Part shown: in pieces, positions 1 through 9,606 of the stretch
How positions within the stretch are numbered: the stretch's first letter is position 1
Layout: each line of letters begins with the position of its first letter
Source: Flavobacteriaceae bacterium
GTDB lineage: Bacteria; Bacteroidota; Bacteroidia; Flavobacteriales; Flavobacteriaceae
Assembly (NCBI GenBank): GCA_028280265.1
Contig: JANQMD010000010.1
Coordinates: 30,458 to 94,457, forward strand
Reading direction: 5' to 3'
DNA: 64,000 bases
Notes under the pieces: generated by a model
Seen by the model: the letters and a program-made list of their open reading frames with translations, nothing else
What the model was told of the DNA's origin: nothing
The model's database searches: none
Program-made: the position numbers and the translations under genes

Positions 1-1134
1 GTGAATGATTATGTAGCTTTGGAAAATTCTTTTCAAGCGATTAACCTTACCAATGGAATGGAATTTGGTTTGGTGAGGTATCAAAATAACCCTACTAATT
101 TATACGGGTATGTACGCTACGTCATTCCAAATACAGATGCTGCTTCCAAAGGAATCGTAAGAGGTATGATTTTTAATGAAGTAGATGGTTTTCAACTTAC
201 CGAGTCAAATTACAGAAGCCTACTCTTCTCAAATCAAAGCTATCGAATTACATTGGCTGACTTTAATAGTGGTAATCCTGTAAAAAACACCACTTCTTTT
301 ACATTGCAGAAGTCTCAAATTCAGGAAAATCCCGTAGCAGTTACCAAAGTGTTTAATGAAGGAACAAACAAGATTGGTTACATTATGTACAATCAATTTG
401 CTGCTAATTTTGATGTGCAACTCAATCAGGCATTTGCCAATTTAAAAGCTCAAGGTGTTACGGATCTCATTATTGATCTGCGTTACAATGGTGGTGGGTC
501 TGTAAGAACAGCTTCCTTTTTAGGAGCCATGATAACAGGTCAATTTAATTCGCAATTATTCTCCAAAGAAATCTGGAATAAGAAGGTGCAAAATGTATTT
601 TCTCCAGATACGTTTATTACCAATTTCACCAACCAATTAGCTACAGGTGAGCAAATTAATAGCCTTACACTAAATCGTGTCTATTTTATTACGACAAATG
701 GCTCGGCTTCTGCTTCTGAGCTGATTATGAACAGTTTGATGCCTTACATTACGGTACGATCAGTTGGTACAACCACAAGAGGAAAAGTTCACGGGTCTAT
801 TACATTGTATGATTCAGACAATTTTCTAAGAACAGGAGCAAATTTAAACCCCAACCATCGCTGGGCCATGCAACCATTAACCTTTGAAATAAAGAATTCC
901 AGTAACAATAATTTCCCTAATGGTATCGACCCTACTGTTGCTTTGCCAGAAGATTATGGCAATTTAGGTGTATTGGGCGAAAAGTCTGATCCTCTTCTCA
1001 ATAGAACGATTCAGCTTATTGTCACAGGAAATAGAACCTCCAGCGATCCTGCAAAAGCTTTGTATTCTTTCGATGAAATCACAGGCTCTCATCTTGGAAG
1101 ACCTGCTGCAGACAGAATGTACAAAGATTTATAA
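1..1134 (+). CDS. S41 family C-terminal processing peptidase, 5' end outside window
   Basis: Serine protease of the S41 (tail-specific/C-terminal processing) family. A PDZ-like segment lies at about residues 30-105 of the visible part, followed by the protease core. Seen directly: the core motif DLRYNGGG at 159-166, the nucleophile region GSASASE at 234-240 and the expected catalytic lysine in RGKVHG at 260-265. The reading frame is open from base 1, so the GTG at base 1 is probably not the start; the signal peptide and N-terminus are expected to the left of the window. In Bacteroidota such proteins are usually exported or lipid-anchored. The 3' end overlaps the convergent DUF72 gene by 6 nt. 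Confidence 0.85.
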   Translation: MNDYVALENSFQAINLTNGMEFGLVRYQNNPTNLYGYVRYVIPNTDAASKGIVRGMIFNEVDGFQLTESNYRSLLFSNQSYRITLADFNSGNPVKNTTSFTLQKSQIQENPVAVTKVFNEGTNKIGYIMYNQFAANFDVQLNQAFANLKAQGVTDLIIDLRYNGGGSVRTASFLGAMITGQFNSQLFSKEIWNKKVQNVFSPDTFITNFTNQLATGEQINSLTLNRVYFITTNGSASASELIMNSLMPYITVRSVGTTTRGKVHGSITLYDSDNFLRTGANLNPNHRWAMQPLTFEIKNSSNNNFPNGIDPTVALPEDYGNLGVLGEKSDPLLNRTIQLIVTGNRTSSDPAKALYSFDEITGSHLGRPAADRMYKDL

Positions 1135-2022
1135 GAGGGATATTTGTTGTTGCTGATCCTCGTTTGGAATTTTCAAGTTTGTACCCAACGCATTATTCAA
1201 GTTTTGAATTAAATGCGCACTTAACAAAGGAGATTCTTTTTCAATGTTTTGGTGTACAAAAAAGTGAATGTTTTTAAGCCCTTGTTCTTTCAATTGCTTT
1301 AATCTCTGTGTCCAATTGTCTAATCGGTTGTAATCTGAAGGATGGTTTGCTCCCACATAACGTATAAATGCTTCGTTATTCGTTAATCTCATGTGCATCA
1401 TATCTCTCCTGCCAGCTGTATCCACCAGAACATTTGCTACGGAATGATCCTCTAACAGTTGGAAAAAATCTTTTGAGATTGTTTCATCAGCAAACCAATC
1501 TGGATGCCTACATTCCACGGCAAGTGGCAATCCCTTCGGCCAACTCTTGACAAAATTCTCCAGCGCACTGAAATTTTTAGGTCCAAAATTAGCGTGAAGC
1601 TGTAAGAAAATAGTACCCAACTTTTCTCTTAAATGACTAAAGTTGTCGATATAAGAATTCACAGTATCTCCTACTCCAACTAATCGTTTCCAATGACTGA
1701 TTTCTTGACCAAGTTTCGGAAAAAATTTAAAACCATCGGGAGTCTTTTCATACCATTTTTGAAATTGCTCTGCAGGGAAGTTCCTGTAAAAAGTAGCGTT
1801 CAATTCAATACAATTAAATTGCCTTGAGTAATACGCTAGTTCATCTTTTGTACCTCTAGGGTAGAAACCTTTTAAATCAGCTTTGTTCCATTTCGCACAC
1901 CCCACATAAATTGAAAAATCAGTATTATCAGATGTTTTTTCCAATACATTGATCGTATCTGAATGAGTTTGTGGTATGGTAAAATCAATTAACTCAGGAT
2001 TGTCTACTTTTCCGAATTTCAT
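1129..2022 (-). CDS. DUF72 (YecE-like) family protein
   Basis: 297-residue cytoplasmic protein of the DUF72/YecE family, which has a TIM-barrel fold related to sugar isomerases and an unproven biochemical role. Family features visible here are YVGCAKWNKADLKGFYP near residue 40, the ELNATFYRNFP segment near 75, and AVECRHPDWF and VDTAGRRDMMH in the second half. Length is normal, if with a somewhat long N-terminal lead. The start ATG at 2022 is the only reasonable one and lies 43 nt from the divergent lipoprotein gene, so the two promoters share a short region. It runs tail to tail into the S41 gene. Confidence 0.85.
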   Translation of the reverse strand: MKFGKVDNPELIDFTIPQTHSDTINVLEKTSDNTDFSIYVGCAKWNKADLKGFYPRGTKDELAYYSRQFNCIELNATFYRNFPAEQFQKWYEKTPDGFKFFPKLGQEISHWKRLVGVGDTVNSYIDNFSHLREKLGTIFLQLHANFGPKNFSALENFVKSWPKGLPLAVECRHPDWFADETISKDFFQLLEDHSVANVLVDTAGRRDMMHMRLTNNEAFIRYVGANHPSDYNRLDNWTQRLKQLKEQGLKNIHFFVHQNIEKESPLLSAHLIQNLNNALGTNLKIPNEDQQQQISLL

Positions 2023-2065
2023 CTACTTAAAATTTTCATATTTTCGTGTGACTAAATTACGCATA

Positions 2066-3106
2066 ATGAAGCAGATCATTTTATTCTTAGGAGCAATCTT
2101 TTTACTTTCCTCTTGTAAGAAAGAATACAAAGCCAGAAATATTGTATCAGTTGATATCAATGAATTTGAAATTGATAGTACGAGTATCCGATCTATTCAG
2201 GCAATCGATCAAAATACATTTTATTATGCAGGATCAAATGGAAAAATTGGACATACAAAAGATGGTGGAAAAACATGGTTTCATCAAAAAATCACTTATC
2301 AAGATTCGATAAAACCTTATTTTAGAAGTATTGCCTCTAATGGGTCAGCAATTTTTGCGCTTAGTATTGGGAATCCAGCTTTGTTGTACAAACTCGATGA
2401 ACTAGAATCTGATGTTGTTTATAAAGAAGAACATGAAAAGGTTTTTTACGACTCTATGAAGTTTTTCGATTCCACAAATGGAATTGCCATGGGCGACCCT
2501 ACTGAGGACTGCTTGTCGATTATTATTACAAGAGACGGAGGAAAAACATGGAGTAAAATTCCATGTAGCAAACTTCCAAAGGTTGCTGAAGGAGAAGCTG
2601 CCTTTGCTGCTAGCAATACAAATATCAAAGTACTGGGAACCACTGCCTGGATAGTAACTGGAGGGAAAAAAGCGCGTATTTTTAAAACCACAGACTACGG
2701 AGATACATGGGAAGTATACACAACCCCAATTGTGCAAGGAGAAGGATCACAAGGGATTTATTCTGTAGATTTCGCTGATGAAAACAACGGTATTATCATT
2801 GGAGGAGATTATTCAAAACCCAAGGGGAACATTGCCAATAAAGCGATTACAAAAGATGGAGGGAAAACATGGCTATTGGTTGCAGATGGACAAGATCCAA
2901 ATTATAAAAGCTGTGTGCAATATGTTCCTGATACTGATGGAAAAGAAGTTTTTGCTGTCGGAAAAACAGGAATTTCATTCTCTAATGATGGCGGAATTAC
3001 TTGGAAAGAGGTCAGTAAAGAACCGTATTATGTGATTCAGTTTGTAAACAAACACCATGCATGGCTTGCAGGAAATAAAAAAGTAGGAAAACTAAGTCTT
3101 CAATAA
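2066..3106 (+). CDS. Asp-box (YCF48/BNR-like) beta-propeller lipoprotein
   Basis: 346-residue predicted lipoprotein. I chose the ATG at 2066 rather than the upstream in-frame start at 1976 because it gives a clean lipoprotein signal ending LLSSC at Cys17, followed by KKE. The mature part has five Asp-box motifs (DGGKTW three times, DYGDTW, DGGITW) spaced through the chain, as expected for a YCF48/HCF136-like or sialidase-like beta-propeller. Flavobacterial homologues are often labelled oxidoreductase without proof; no catalytic motif of that kind is visible. It probably acts at the cell envelope as a binding or assembly protein. The next lipoprotein gene begins 2 nt after its stop, so the two are probably cotranscribed with pepT. 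Confidence 0.8.
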   Translation: MKQIILFLGAIFLLSSCKKEYKARNIVSVDINEFEIDSTSIRSIQAIDQNTFYYAGSNGKIGHTKDGGKTWFHQKITYQDSIKPYFRSIASNGSAIFALSIGNPALLYKLDELESDVVYKEEHEKVFYDSMKFFDSTNGIAMGDPTEDCLSIIITRDGGKTWSKIPCSKLPKVAEGEAAFAASNTNIKVLGTTAWIVTGGKKARIFKTTDYGDTWEVYTTPIVQGEGSQGIYSVDFADENNGIIIGGDYSKPKGNIANKAITKDGGKTWLLVADGQDPNYKSCVQYVPDTDGKEVFAVGKTGISFSNDGGITWKEVSKEPYYVIQFVNKHHAWLAGNKKVGKLSLQ

Positions 3107-3107
3107 C

Positions 3108-3656
3108 ATGCGTAACATACTCTTTTATCTTAGCCTTGCCCTACTGATCTCTTGCAATTCTCAATCTGAGATTTCTAAAAATTTGAATTGCAATCCTGAA
3201 TCGTATTCAAACTTAGAGACCATTGAAGATTTTAAAAAGCTTTTTACTGTGAAGTTTCCAGACAACTGGAAAACCAACTTGTATTACGATAACAACCAGT
3301 CCTCTATATACTCTGGAGATACCACAAAACAGCTCACAGAAACATTTTTGATAGATGTTACCCATATCAGTAAAGGCGTTGATTTTTCAGGAGATTTTAT
3401 TCAGGAATTCAAAACAAGCCTAGCAAATCAAAAATTAGTAGAATCTACTTCTTACGACCTTAAATTTCAGAAGCAAAACGCCTATTATTCCAGAGCTATG
3501 GGGCAGAAAGGAAAGTTTGCGTACCAAATTTGCAATCTTTTTATCCAAATAGACCCTAAGAATTACATTCATGCAAAAACAGAAATTTACGGTGACTCTC
3601 TAGTCAATGAACGTATCTGTAATGCGATGAGTTTGATAGAAAAAATCACATATTAA
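3108..3656 (+). CDS. hypothetical lipoprotein
   Basis: 182-residue protein I do not recognise. The N-terminus is a typical lipoprotein signal (MRNILFYLSLALLISC, Cys16). The rest resembles small flavobacterial lipoproteins with a PsbP/DUF-like alpha-beta fold: a segment with FKKLFTVKFPDNWKTNLYY near residues 44-62, then alternating beta strands. The FPDNWKTNLYY-like phrase is common in secreted proteins that describe membrane-associated folds, but no function can be given. It sits between the Asp-box lipoprotein (2-nt gap) and pepT (stop immediately followed by ATG), which points to one transcript. Confidence 0.7.
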   Translation: MRNILFYLSLALLISCNSQSEISKNLNCNPESYSNLETIEDFKKLFTVKFPDNWKTNLYYDNNQSSIYSGDTTKQLTETFLIDVTHISKGVDFSGDFIQEFKTSLANQKLVESTSYDLKFQKQNAYYSRAMGQKGKFAYQICNLFIQIDPKNYIHAKTEIYGDSLVNERICNAMSLIEKITY

Positions 3657-4916
3657 ATGAACAAACAAAAAATCATCGATCGGTTTATTAGCTATGTAAC
3701 CATTGATACAGAATCCGATCCTGAAAATCCAGATTTCCCTAGCACTGAAAAGCAATGGAATTTAGCCAAGCTTTTAGTAGAAGAATTGACCAATATAGGA
3801 ATGCAAGAGGTAACATTGGACGACAATTGTTACGTGATGGCAACGCTACCAAGTAATATCGATTATGAAGTACCTACCATTGGGTTTATCTCACATATAG
3901 ATACGAGTCCTGATTTTACAGGCGCGAATGTCAATCCACAAATTCATGAAAATTATGATGGGCAAGACATTGTTCTTAATGAGAGAGAAAACATTGTTTT
4001 AAGTCCCTCTTATTTTGAAGACCTCCTTCAATACAAAGGGCAAACCATAATTACAACGGATGGCACTACCCTACTCGGTGCAGATGATAAAGCGGGCATC
4101 ACTGAAATTGTCTCTGCTATGGAGTATCTCATTCAACACCCAGAGATTAAACACGGGACCATTCGCACCTGTTTTACTCCAGATGAAGAGGTTGGTAAGG
4201 GAGCTCATAAGTTTGATGTAGAAAAGTTTGGTGCACAATGGGCTTATACCATGGACGGAAGTCAGATTGGTGAGTTGGAATATGAAAACTTTAATGCTGC
4301 TGGTGCCAAAGTAACTGTTACAGGTAAAATCGTTCACCCTGGCTATGCAAAAGGTAAAATGATCAATTCTATGACAATTGCGAGTGATTTTATCAAGAGG
4401 CTACCTGCAAATGAAGTTCCTGAGCATACGGAAGGATATGAGGGCTTTTTTCACTTGTATGCTACTGAGGGAAAGGTAGAAAAAACAGTTTTGCAATACA
4501 TCGTCAGAGACCATGACAAAGTATTGTTTGAGCGACGAAAAAATTTGATGCAAGAGATTGCTGCAGAGATGAATAATGAGTTAGGAGCTGAATTGATTCA
4601 CGTAGAACTCAAAGATCAGTACTACAATATGAAAGAAAAAGTAGTCCCTGTGATGCACATTGTAGACATTGCTGAAGAGGTGATGAAAAACCTCGGGATT
4701 ACTCCATTAATTAAACCCATCCGTGGAGGCACAGATGGGTCTCAATTATCCTATATGGGATTGCCTTGTCCCAACATTTTTGCAGGCGGACATAATTTTC
4801 ATGGGCGTTATGAGTATGTTCCTGTAGAATCTATGCTCAAAGCAACAGAAGTAATTGTAGGAATAGCACAAAAAGTTGTAGAAAATTTTTCATCTAAAAA
4901 TAGATCAAGCTATTGA
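3657..4916 (+). CDS. pepT: peptidase T (tripeptide aminopeptidase), M20 family
   Basis: 419-residue cytoplasmic dizinc aminopeptidase that removes the N-terminal residue from tripeptides. Metal and catalytic residues are visible: His80 and Asp82 in [12 protein letters not shown], Asp143 in LLGADDKAG, Glu177/Glu178 in [10 protein letters not shown], Asp200 in YTMDGS, and the C-terminal His in [15 protein letters not shown]. The length fits the family (about 405-415). The ATG follows the previous stop codon with no gap, indicating translational coupling. It is the last gene of the plus-strand group; the next gene is convergent. Confidence 0.96.
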   Translation: MNKQKIIDRFISYVTIDTESDPENPDFPSTEKQWNLAKLLVEELTNIGMQEVTLDDNCYVMATLPSNIDYEVPTIGFISHIDTSPDFTGANVNPQIHENYDGQDIVLNERENIVLSPSYFEDLLQYKGQTIITTDGTTLLGADDKAGITEIVSAMEYLIQHPEIKHGTIRTCFTPDEEVGKGAHKFDVEKFGAQWAYTMDGSQIGELEYENFNAAGAKVTVTGKIVHPGYAKGKMINSMTIASDFIKRLPANEVPEHTEGYEGFFHLYATEGKVEKTVLQYIVRDHDKVLFERRKNLMQEIAAEMNNELGAELIHVELKDQYYNMKEKVVPVMHIVDIAEEVMKNLGITPLIKPIRGGTDGSQLSYMGLPCPNIFAGGHNFHGRYEYVPVESMLKATEVIVGIAQKVVENFSSKNRSSY

Positions 4917-5006
4917 GTTTTTGTAACAAAACTTTTTTGAATTGATTCGATTTTTTTACACTATCGTTTAGATATGTAAACAACTTTTGTGCAATTGTTG
5001 TAATTT

Positions 5007-8000
5007 CTATGTTCTAATGATAACAGAAATATCCAATTCTTCTTCAATTTTACCTATCATATGACATTCATTTATGACATTACCTACATCTGAAAAATTT
5101 GTTTGAATTGTATTGGTTATGTTTGAAACTACAGTACCAACATTGGATGCATCGTTGATATAATCAACAAAATAGAGATTAAATGATGAATCATCGTCCA
5201 TTACATAAGATGAACAATTTCTAACAACAGGATTTGTATTTGATTTAACTTGTAGGTTAGTACTTGTATTACGTTGCCATGTTACTCCATCGTCACTTAC
5301 CCTAAACCCAATTAAATCTGTACCTGGAATCACATAAGCAAAGTAAATTTTAGAATCGTGTGCCGTTGCCTGAATGCGTCTATTGGAGTCAATAAAATTA
5401 GTACCAATTGTTTGACGCGACCCCATCTTTTTAGAAATATCATACGTAATATTAGTGTTTGTAGGTGGTCCTGCATACATAGATAAGTCCTCCAAAATAA
5501 AGCTACGAACAACAGTTCCCGACTGAGATGTTTCTGTATAAATAATACAAATCATATCGTTAAAAGTTGTAATAGCCACATCATTTCCAGGGAAGCCTGT
5601 TTCAAAAATAGCAAAAGCTCTGCAGTCTTTTTTTCTGGCAATACAAAGCTTGCCTTTAGGATCAAAATAAGCTAAAAAAATATATTCTTTATAACCTGTT
5701 GCAGCAAAATTGTTTTGAGATAAAATCCCTGTGTCTTGAGAATTTGTCCAAGTACCTGCATTTCCACTACTGGATTGTATCGACAAAATACTGTGTGAAC
5801 CACTATTTGACTTAAAGAAAACATATACATTTCGATAGTTTTTTTTGTTGATTGTATCATCATAGTCTATTGCAGCAATTACAGGGCTTGTATTAGCTAA
5901 AACTTGTTCTTTAGTATCGTTAAAATCAAAATAAGGATTGCCTTTATAATCCATTTTTGTTGTCATAAGAGTATCTGATACACATACAAAAACGTTATGG
6001 TCTAAAAAGTTTACCATATCCGCACCATATCCTCTGGGTTGAAGAGCAGGAGTTACTGATATTTCTGAAAAACTCTTTCCTCCATTTGTAGAGCTATAAT
6101 ACGGCATTCCGCCATTATAATTTGCTATACAAGTAAAAAGGATAGGAATTTCACTATCAAATGGCGTAGAGGTCAGACCATATAACAAATTAGGACTGAC
6201 ATGTTCAACACCACTAGAAAAAGAATTTTCGTAGATCGGATAATAACCATAAGTAGGTTTGTATAATTCTATGGAAGAAGTACCTGGATTGTTATAGGCA
6301 ATAATAGGATACACCGTTCTAGAAGCCTTATCAAACAATGTAGAAACCTGAAAATTTTTAAACCCAGCACTACGTAAAATTGGAGTCGTAATAACGCCTT
6401 TTCCTGTATCCCCTACTATATTAAAATAATAACGAAGAATTCCTTGATTATATGGCTGTTGCCCTCCAGTCTGCTCAAAACCAACAAAAACATTTAGTTG
6501 AGTACGTTTTAATGTATATTTTCCAGGGACATGACCATAACTTTGACTTAATGCACACTGTACACTGTATACCATGTTTTTTGACAGGTCTAAATTAAAT
6601 GGTTGTATGTAAGTTTTTGTAGTTTCTAGCTGTGTACCTAAACTAATTTGAAATACATTGAGATAAGCTTTTCCTGTATCTGTACTAACTGATAAAGCAG
6701 ATACATAAATTTTGTTAGAGAAATTATCATAACACATACCACATTGTGGATCTTGGCTAAAAGTATATGTAGTTGAAGGACCTTCTGATCCAGTTGGATA
6801 AAATATAGAAAATTTGGAGGAAGTTTGAGTAGTTAAATTATATTTATAAAGAGTTATATTAGCTTTACTTGGCACTGTGTAATAAACTATTGGATTATCG
6901 TCACTCTTTGAGGGTGGTACAGTTATTACAGCTCCTTTATAAACTTTACTCCCAGAAGGATTAGGGATGTAGGTTGCTAGAAACATAGATTTAGATGATG
7001 AAGCTATCGTAACAACCAATTTTACGTCAAAAAAACCAGGTTTATTTTGACTTGCTAGAATGGCCAGATACCCTGAATAAGTATCTTGGTCGTAAAGTTT
7101 GTAGCTGCTAGAGCCTATACGATAGATTTGAGATACTTTATCAGAAATTTTATCTATGCTACTATGTGAAATTAACATTCCTACGCAACGCATCTTTGTA
7201 TCATAAACTCCAGCTCCCGAATCTCCTTCTTGCGCAAAAAATTTATTTGTTGGAACGTCTATATATGTTATACTTTTAGAAACTAACATTAGACCCTCTA
7301 TATCACGAGATGATCTCTTTGTGACATGGATATAGCGGACAAAGCCTATAGTAAATCCAGTCGTTACTCCTCGTTTCCATATAGGGTAACCGTCGTTAAT
7401 AATATCAGACAATACAATATGATATGTTCCTACGATTTTAGTTGCTTGTGGTTGTTTTTTTGGCCCTAATTGTCTTAAATTACTTCCCGCTGCATAATCT
7501 GTTACACCAGGTTTCATTGGACAAAAAACTGCATCTATATTACTGTTATTAGATTGAACTGATGCAACAACGCGGTTCGCTTGAGTAACATCTTGGTTAA
7601 TCCTATTTTCAACTACATGTTTGGCCGTTAAAAAGCCTTTTTTTCCAGTTGTGGTATTCAAACAGAATGGCCCCATTGTTCCTTGGTCTATTGTTTCAGG
7701 TGAACTATACACACTGATCACACAGCCAGGTATCATTGGACTATAAGGATTTTTATCAGGAAAAGTTACAGGAGAAGTACCAACGCCTTCTTTATTCATC
7801 TCAATTAAAGGTGCATCAAAATGTTCTTTCACATTGACAGATGCTTCTTCTTGTGGTAGAATTCCAATTTCCTTCAATTCTTGCTCACAAACCACATCTG
7901 TAAGCAATCCATCTAATTGATCAGGAATATGATCAGATGCATGCAAGATATCCAAAGGAACTTTCTTTTTTACAAAAACTACAATAGCAGGTTCCTTTGT

Positions 8001-8123
8001 ATAGGAGCCTTTTTTACGTTTCTCTCCCAAACCAATGGCAAAGACATGCTTTTTGGATAAAATTTGTTTTTCAAATTTCTCTTTGGTTTGAAGATGCAAA
8101 GTGTGGGTAATACTGTTTGACAT
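5007..8123 (-). CDS. Nal1-like trypsin-fold serine protease fused to a large beta-propeller-like C-terminus
   Basis: 1038-residue protein without signal peptide or T9SS tail, so export is not obvious. Residues 20-90 match the N-terminal signature I associate with bacterial Nal1-like proteases (AIGLGEKRKKGSYTKEPAIV, then an IPDQLDGLLTDV motif). Residues about 130-360 are a trypsin-like domain with a plausible triad His169 (FLTAKHVV), Asp197 (SNIDAVF) and Ser302 (EGDSGAGV). From about 365 to the end the chain is beta-rich with repeated phrases such as YYSSTNGGKSFSE, FRVSDDGVTWQR and KIYFAYVIPG, as in sialidase/Asp-box propellers. The gene is isolated: convergent with pepT on one side and a 474-nt gap on the other. 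Substrate and role are unknown. Confidence 0.75.
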   Translation of the reverse strand: MSNSITHTLHLQTKEKFEKQILSKKHVFAIGLGEKRKKGSYTKEPAIVVFVKKKVPLDILHASDHIPDQLDGLLTDVVCEQELKEIGILPQEEASVNVKEHFDAPLIEMNKEGVGTSPVTFPDKNPYSPMIPGCVISVYSSPETIDQGTMGPFCLNTTTGKKGFLTAKHVVENRINQDVTQANRVVASVQSNNSNIDAVFCPMKPGVTDYAAGSNLRQLGPKKQPQATKIVGTYHIVLSDIINDGYPIWKRGVTTGFTIGFVRYIHVTKRSSRDIEGLMLVSKSITYIDVPTNKFFAQEGDSGAGVYDTKMRCVGMLISHSSIDKISDKVSQIYRIGSSSYKLYDQDTYSGYLAILASQNKPGFFDVKLVVTIASSSKSMFLATYIPNPSGSKVYKGAVITVPPSKSDDNPIVYYTVPSKANITLYKYNLTTQTSSKFSIFYPTGSEGPSTTYTFSQDPQCGMCYDNFSNKIYVSALSVSTDTGKAYLNVFQISLGTQLETTKTYIQPFNLDLSKNMVYSVQCALSQSYGHVPGKYTLKRTQLNVFVGFEQTGGQQPYNQGILRYYFNIVGDTGKGVITTPILRSAGFKNFQVSTLFDKASRTVYPIIAYNNPGTSSIELYKPTYGYYPIYENSFSSGVEHVSPNLLYGLTSTPFDSEIPILFTCIANYNGGMPYYSSTNGGKSFSEISVTPALQPRGYGADMVNFLDHNVFVCVSDTLMTTKMDYKGNPYFDFNDTKEQVLANTSPVIAAIDYDDTINKKNYRNVYVFFKSNSGSHSILSIQSSSGNAGTWTNSQDTGILSQNNFAATGYKEYIFLAYFDPKGKLCIARKKDCRAFAIFETGFPGNDVAITTFNDMICIIYTETSQSGTVVRSFILEDLSMYAGPPTNTNITYDISKKMGSRQTIGTNFIDSNRRIQATAHDSKIYFAYVIPGTDLIGFRVSDDGVTWQRNTSTNLQVKSNTNPVVRNCSSYVMDDDSSFNLYFVDYINDASNVGTVVSNITNTIQTNFSDVGNVINECHMIGKIEEELDISVIIRT

Positions 8124-8597
8124 ACTATAAATTTTTTTGATTCCTTATAAATTTAGCATGTATTTATCATAAAATCAATACGTTGTAACACGTACATCTT
8201 AAGAGTTAGATGATGCTAACTTTACAGTTGCACACAACAGTTGTTTTTTTGACTATTTTTAAGCTCTTTTACTCATTTGCTATTTGGTGCTTAGTGCTTA
8301 AAGTCACTTATATTGGTATGATTTTAACTCGGTAGTGAAGACTCTTAAAGCATACAATAAATCAAAGTCGACAAACTTTTAAAGAAAATTTTAAAAAGCA
8401 ATCAATTTTGTTCTTGACTCCACAAAGTAGTTTTAAAGTAAAAATGATTAGTTTGTCATTCCGACATCTTGCCTGTCGGCAGACAGGGAGTGAAACGACG
8501 AGGAATCTCAGATTTCCTGCCCGAAGCAGGCGGGCTCAATCGATTCTATGAATCTCATTTCGAAATGACACATAACAATGATTGAATCATTCACTTT
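8124..8597. other. 474-nt non-coding region with a dispersed repeat
   Basis: No credible gene. It holds the divergent upstream regions of the large protease (minus) and the HAD phosphatase (plus). The right third is a GTCATT...AATGAC repeat listed separately. The remainder is AT-rich with no clear TAnnTTTG promoter that I could assign to either gene. Confidence 0.6.
8455..8569. repeat. GTCATT...AATGAC dispersed inverted-repeat element
   Basis: 115-nt element that begins GTCATTCCGAC and ends TTTCGAAATGAC, giving complementary outer ends. Inside are two shorter GC-rich palindromes, CCTGTCGGCAGACAGG near 8474 and CCTGCCCGAAGCAGGCGGG near 8517, and the marker phrase GAGGAATCTCAG. The same end sequences recur at 44527 and throughout the his operon. 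It ends 28 nt before the HAD phosphatase gene. Confidence 0.75.
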
Positions 8598-9233
8598 ATG
8601 AAATACAAATGCATCATTTTCGATTGCGACGGTGTTCTTGTTGATAGTGAGCACATCTCAAACCAAGTCATTGTAGATTTGGCTAATGCACAAGGGGCAA
8701 GTATTGATTTAAATTATGCTATAAAACATTACGCCGGAACTTCACTAGCTTTTGTTAAAAATGATATTGAGAAAATTATAGGTAAAAAATTGCCTTCTAA
8801 TTTTGATCAAGAGTACAGGAGGATTTCATTTTTAAAGTTTCAAACCGATATTCGTCCTGTAAAGGGAATTCGTGAATTCTTAGATTCTTTGGAGGTGCCA
8901 TTTTGTGTTGCATCAAACGGACCTCTGAATAAAATGGACCTCAATTTAAGAGCTACAGGGCTGTATCCTTTTTTTAGAGGGAAAATGTTTAGTGCTTATG
9001 AGATTAATGCATGGAAACCCAATCCCAAGCTCTTTTTATATGCTGCTGAAAGCATGGGGTTTCAACCAAAAGAATGTGTAGTTATAGAAGACAGTCTATC
9101 CGGGATTAAGGCTGCTGTTGCTGGAGGTTTTGATGTTTACGGGTACACTGATAAACATCATCAAAAAGTGTTTCAAAACTCTGGAGCTATCCCTTTCTCT
9201 TCAATGGAAGAATTATATGAAAAGCTAAAATAG
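8598..9233 (+). CDS. HAD family hydrolase (phosphatase/phosphoglucomutase-like subfamily)
   Basis: 211-residue HAD-superfamily enzyme of subfamily IA. Motif I is FDCDGVLVDSE with nucleophile Asp9 and Asp11; motif II is the VASNG segment near residue 104; the motif III lysine is in AWKPNPKLF near 138; motif IV is VIEDSLSGIKAA near 160. A helical cap lies between residues 18 and 85. The closest functional relatives known to me are 6-phosphogluconate phosphatase, GS1-like phosphatases and beta-phosphoglucomutase, which cannot be separated by reading. Cytoplasmic. The gene stands alone, with a repeat element directly upstream. Confidence 0.88.
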   Translation: MKYKCIIFDCDGVLVDSEHISNQVIVDLANAQGASIDLNYAIKHYAGTSLAFVKNDIEKIIGKKLPSNFDQEYRRISFLKFQTDIRPVKGIREFLDSLEVPFCVASNGPLNKMDLNLRATGLYPFFRGKMFSAYEINAWKPNPKLFLYAAESMGFQPKECVVIEDSLSGIKAAVAGGFDVYGYTDKHHQKVFQNSGAIPFSSMEELYEKLK

Positions 9234-9234
9234 T

Positions 9235-9558
9235 TTATTTAGGTTTCATACCTATTTTAGAAATATCATCTTTGGGTGGGAACTTTTTTTCTATTCTATT
9301 TATTATTATATCTCTGTGATGAGCCCAATTAGGATAGTTTTCCCATTCTTCTTCACTTTTAAAACAAGGGACAAAAGTTCCAATATCAATTCTTGCTTCT
9401 ATTTCTATTTCTTTCCAAACTTTATCAATTTTTTCTTTGTAAATTATTTTTTTATAGCTCTCTTTACGAAACTTCCAACCCCGTTTTTCGTTTCTAATAT
9501 ATTTTATTAATCTCTCAACTATTAAGGCTAATAAAAAAAATAAGAATATAAGTAACAT
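9235..9558 (-). CDS. small single-pass membrane protein of unknown function
   Basis: 107-residue protein not recognised. Residues 1-14 are a hydrophobic segment (LLIFLFFLLALIV) that can serve as a membrane anchor, followed by a strongly basic stretch and then a charged, probably helical domain containing NYPNWAHHRDIIINRIEKKFPP. A tail-to-head position 1 nt from the HAD gene on the opposite strand and unremarkable codon use support a real gene, but no family can be named. It could equally be a recent or lineage-specific gene. Confidence 0.5.
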   Translation of the reverse strand: MLLIFLFFLLALIVERLIKYIRNEKRGWKFRKESYKKIIYKEKIDKVWKEIEIEARIDIGTFVPCFKSEEEWENYPNWAHHRDIIINRIEKKFPPKDDISKIGMKPK

Positions 9559-9606
9559 AGCATAGTATTTAGACCAATTTATTAGGATAGGAGATGAATG
9601 AACATA

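Noticed and set aside
1368..1550. Short plus-strand frame within the DUF72 gene
   Set aside because: It is antisense to a well supported gene and has no recognisable content.
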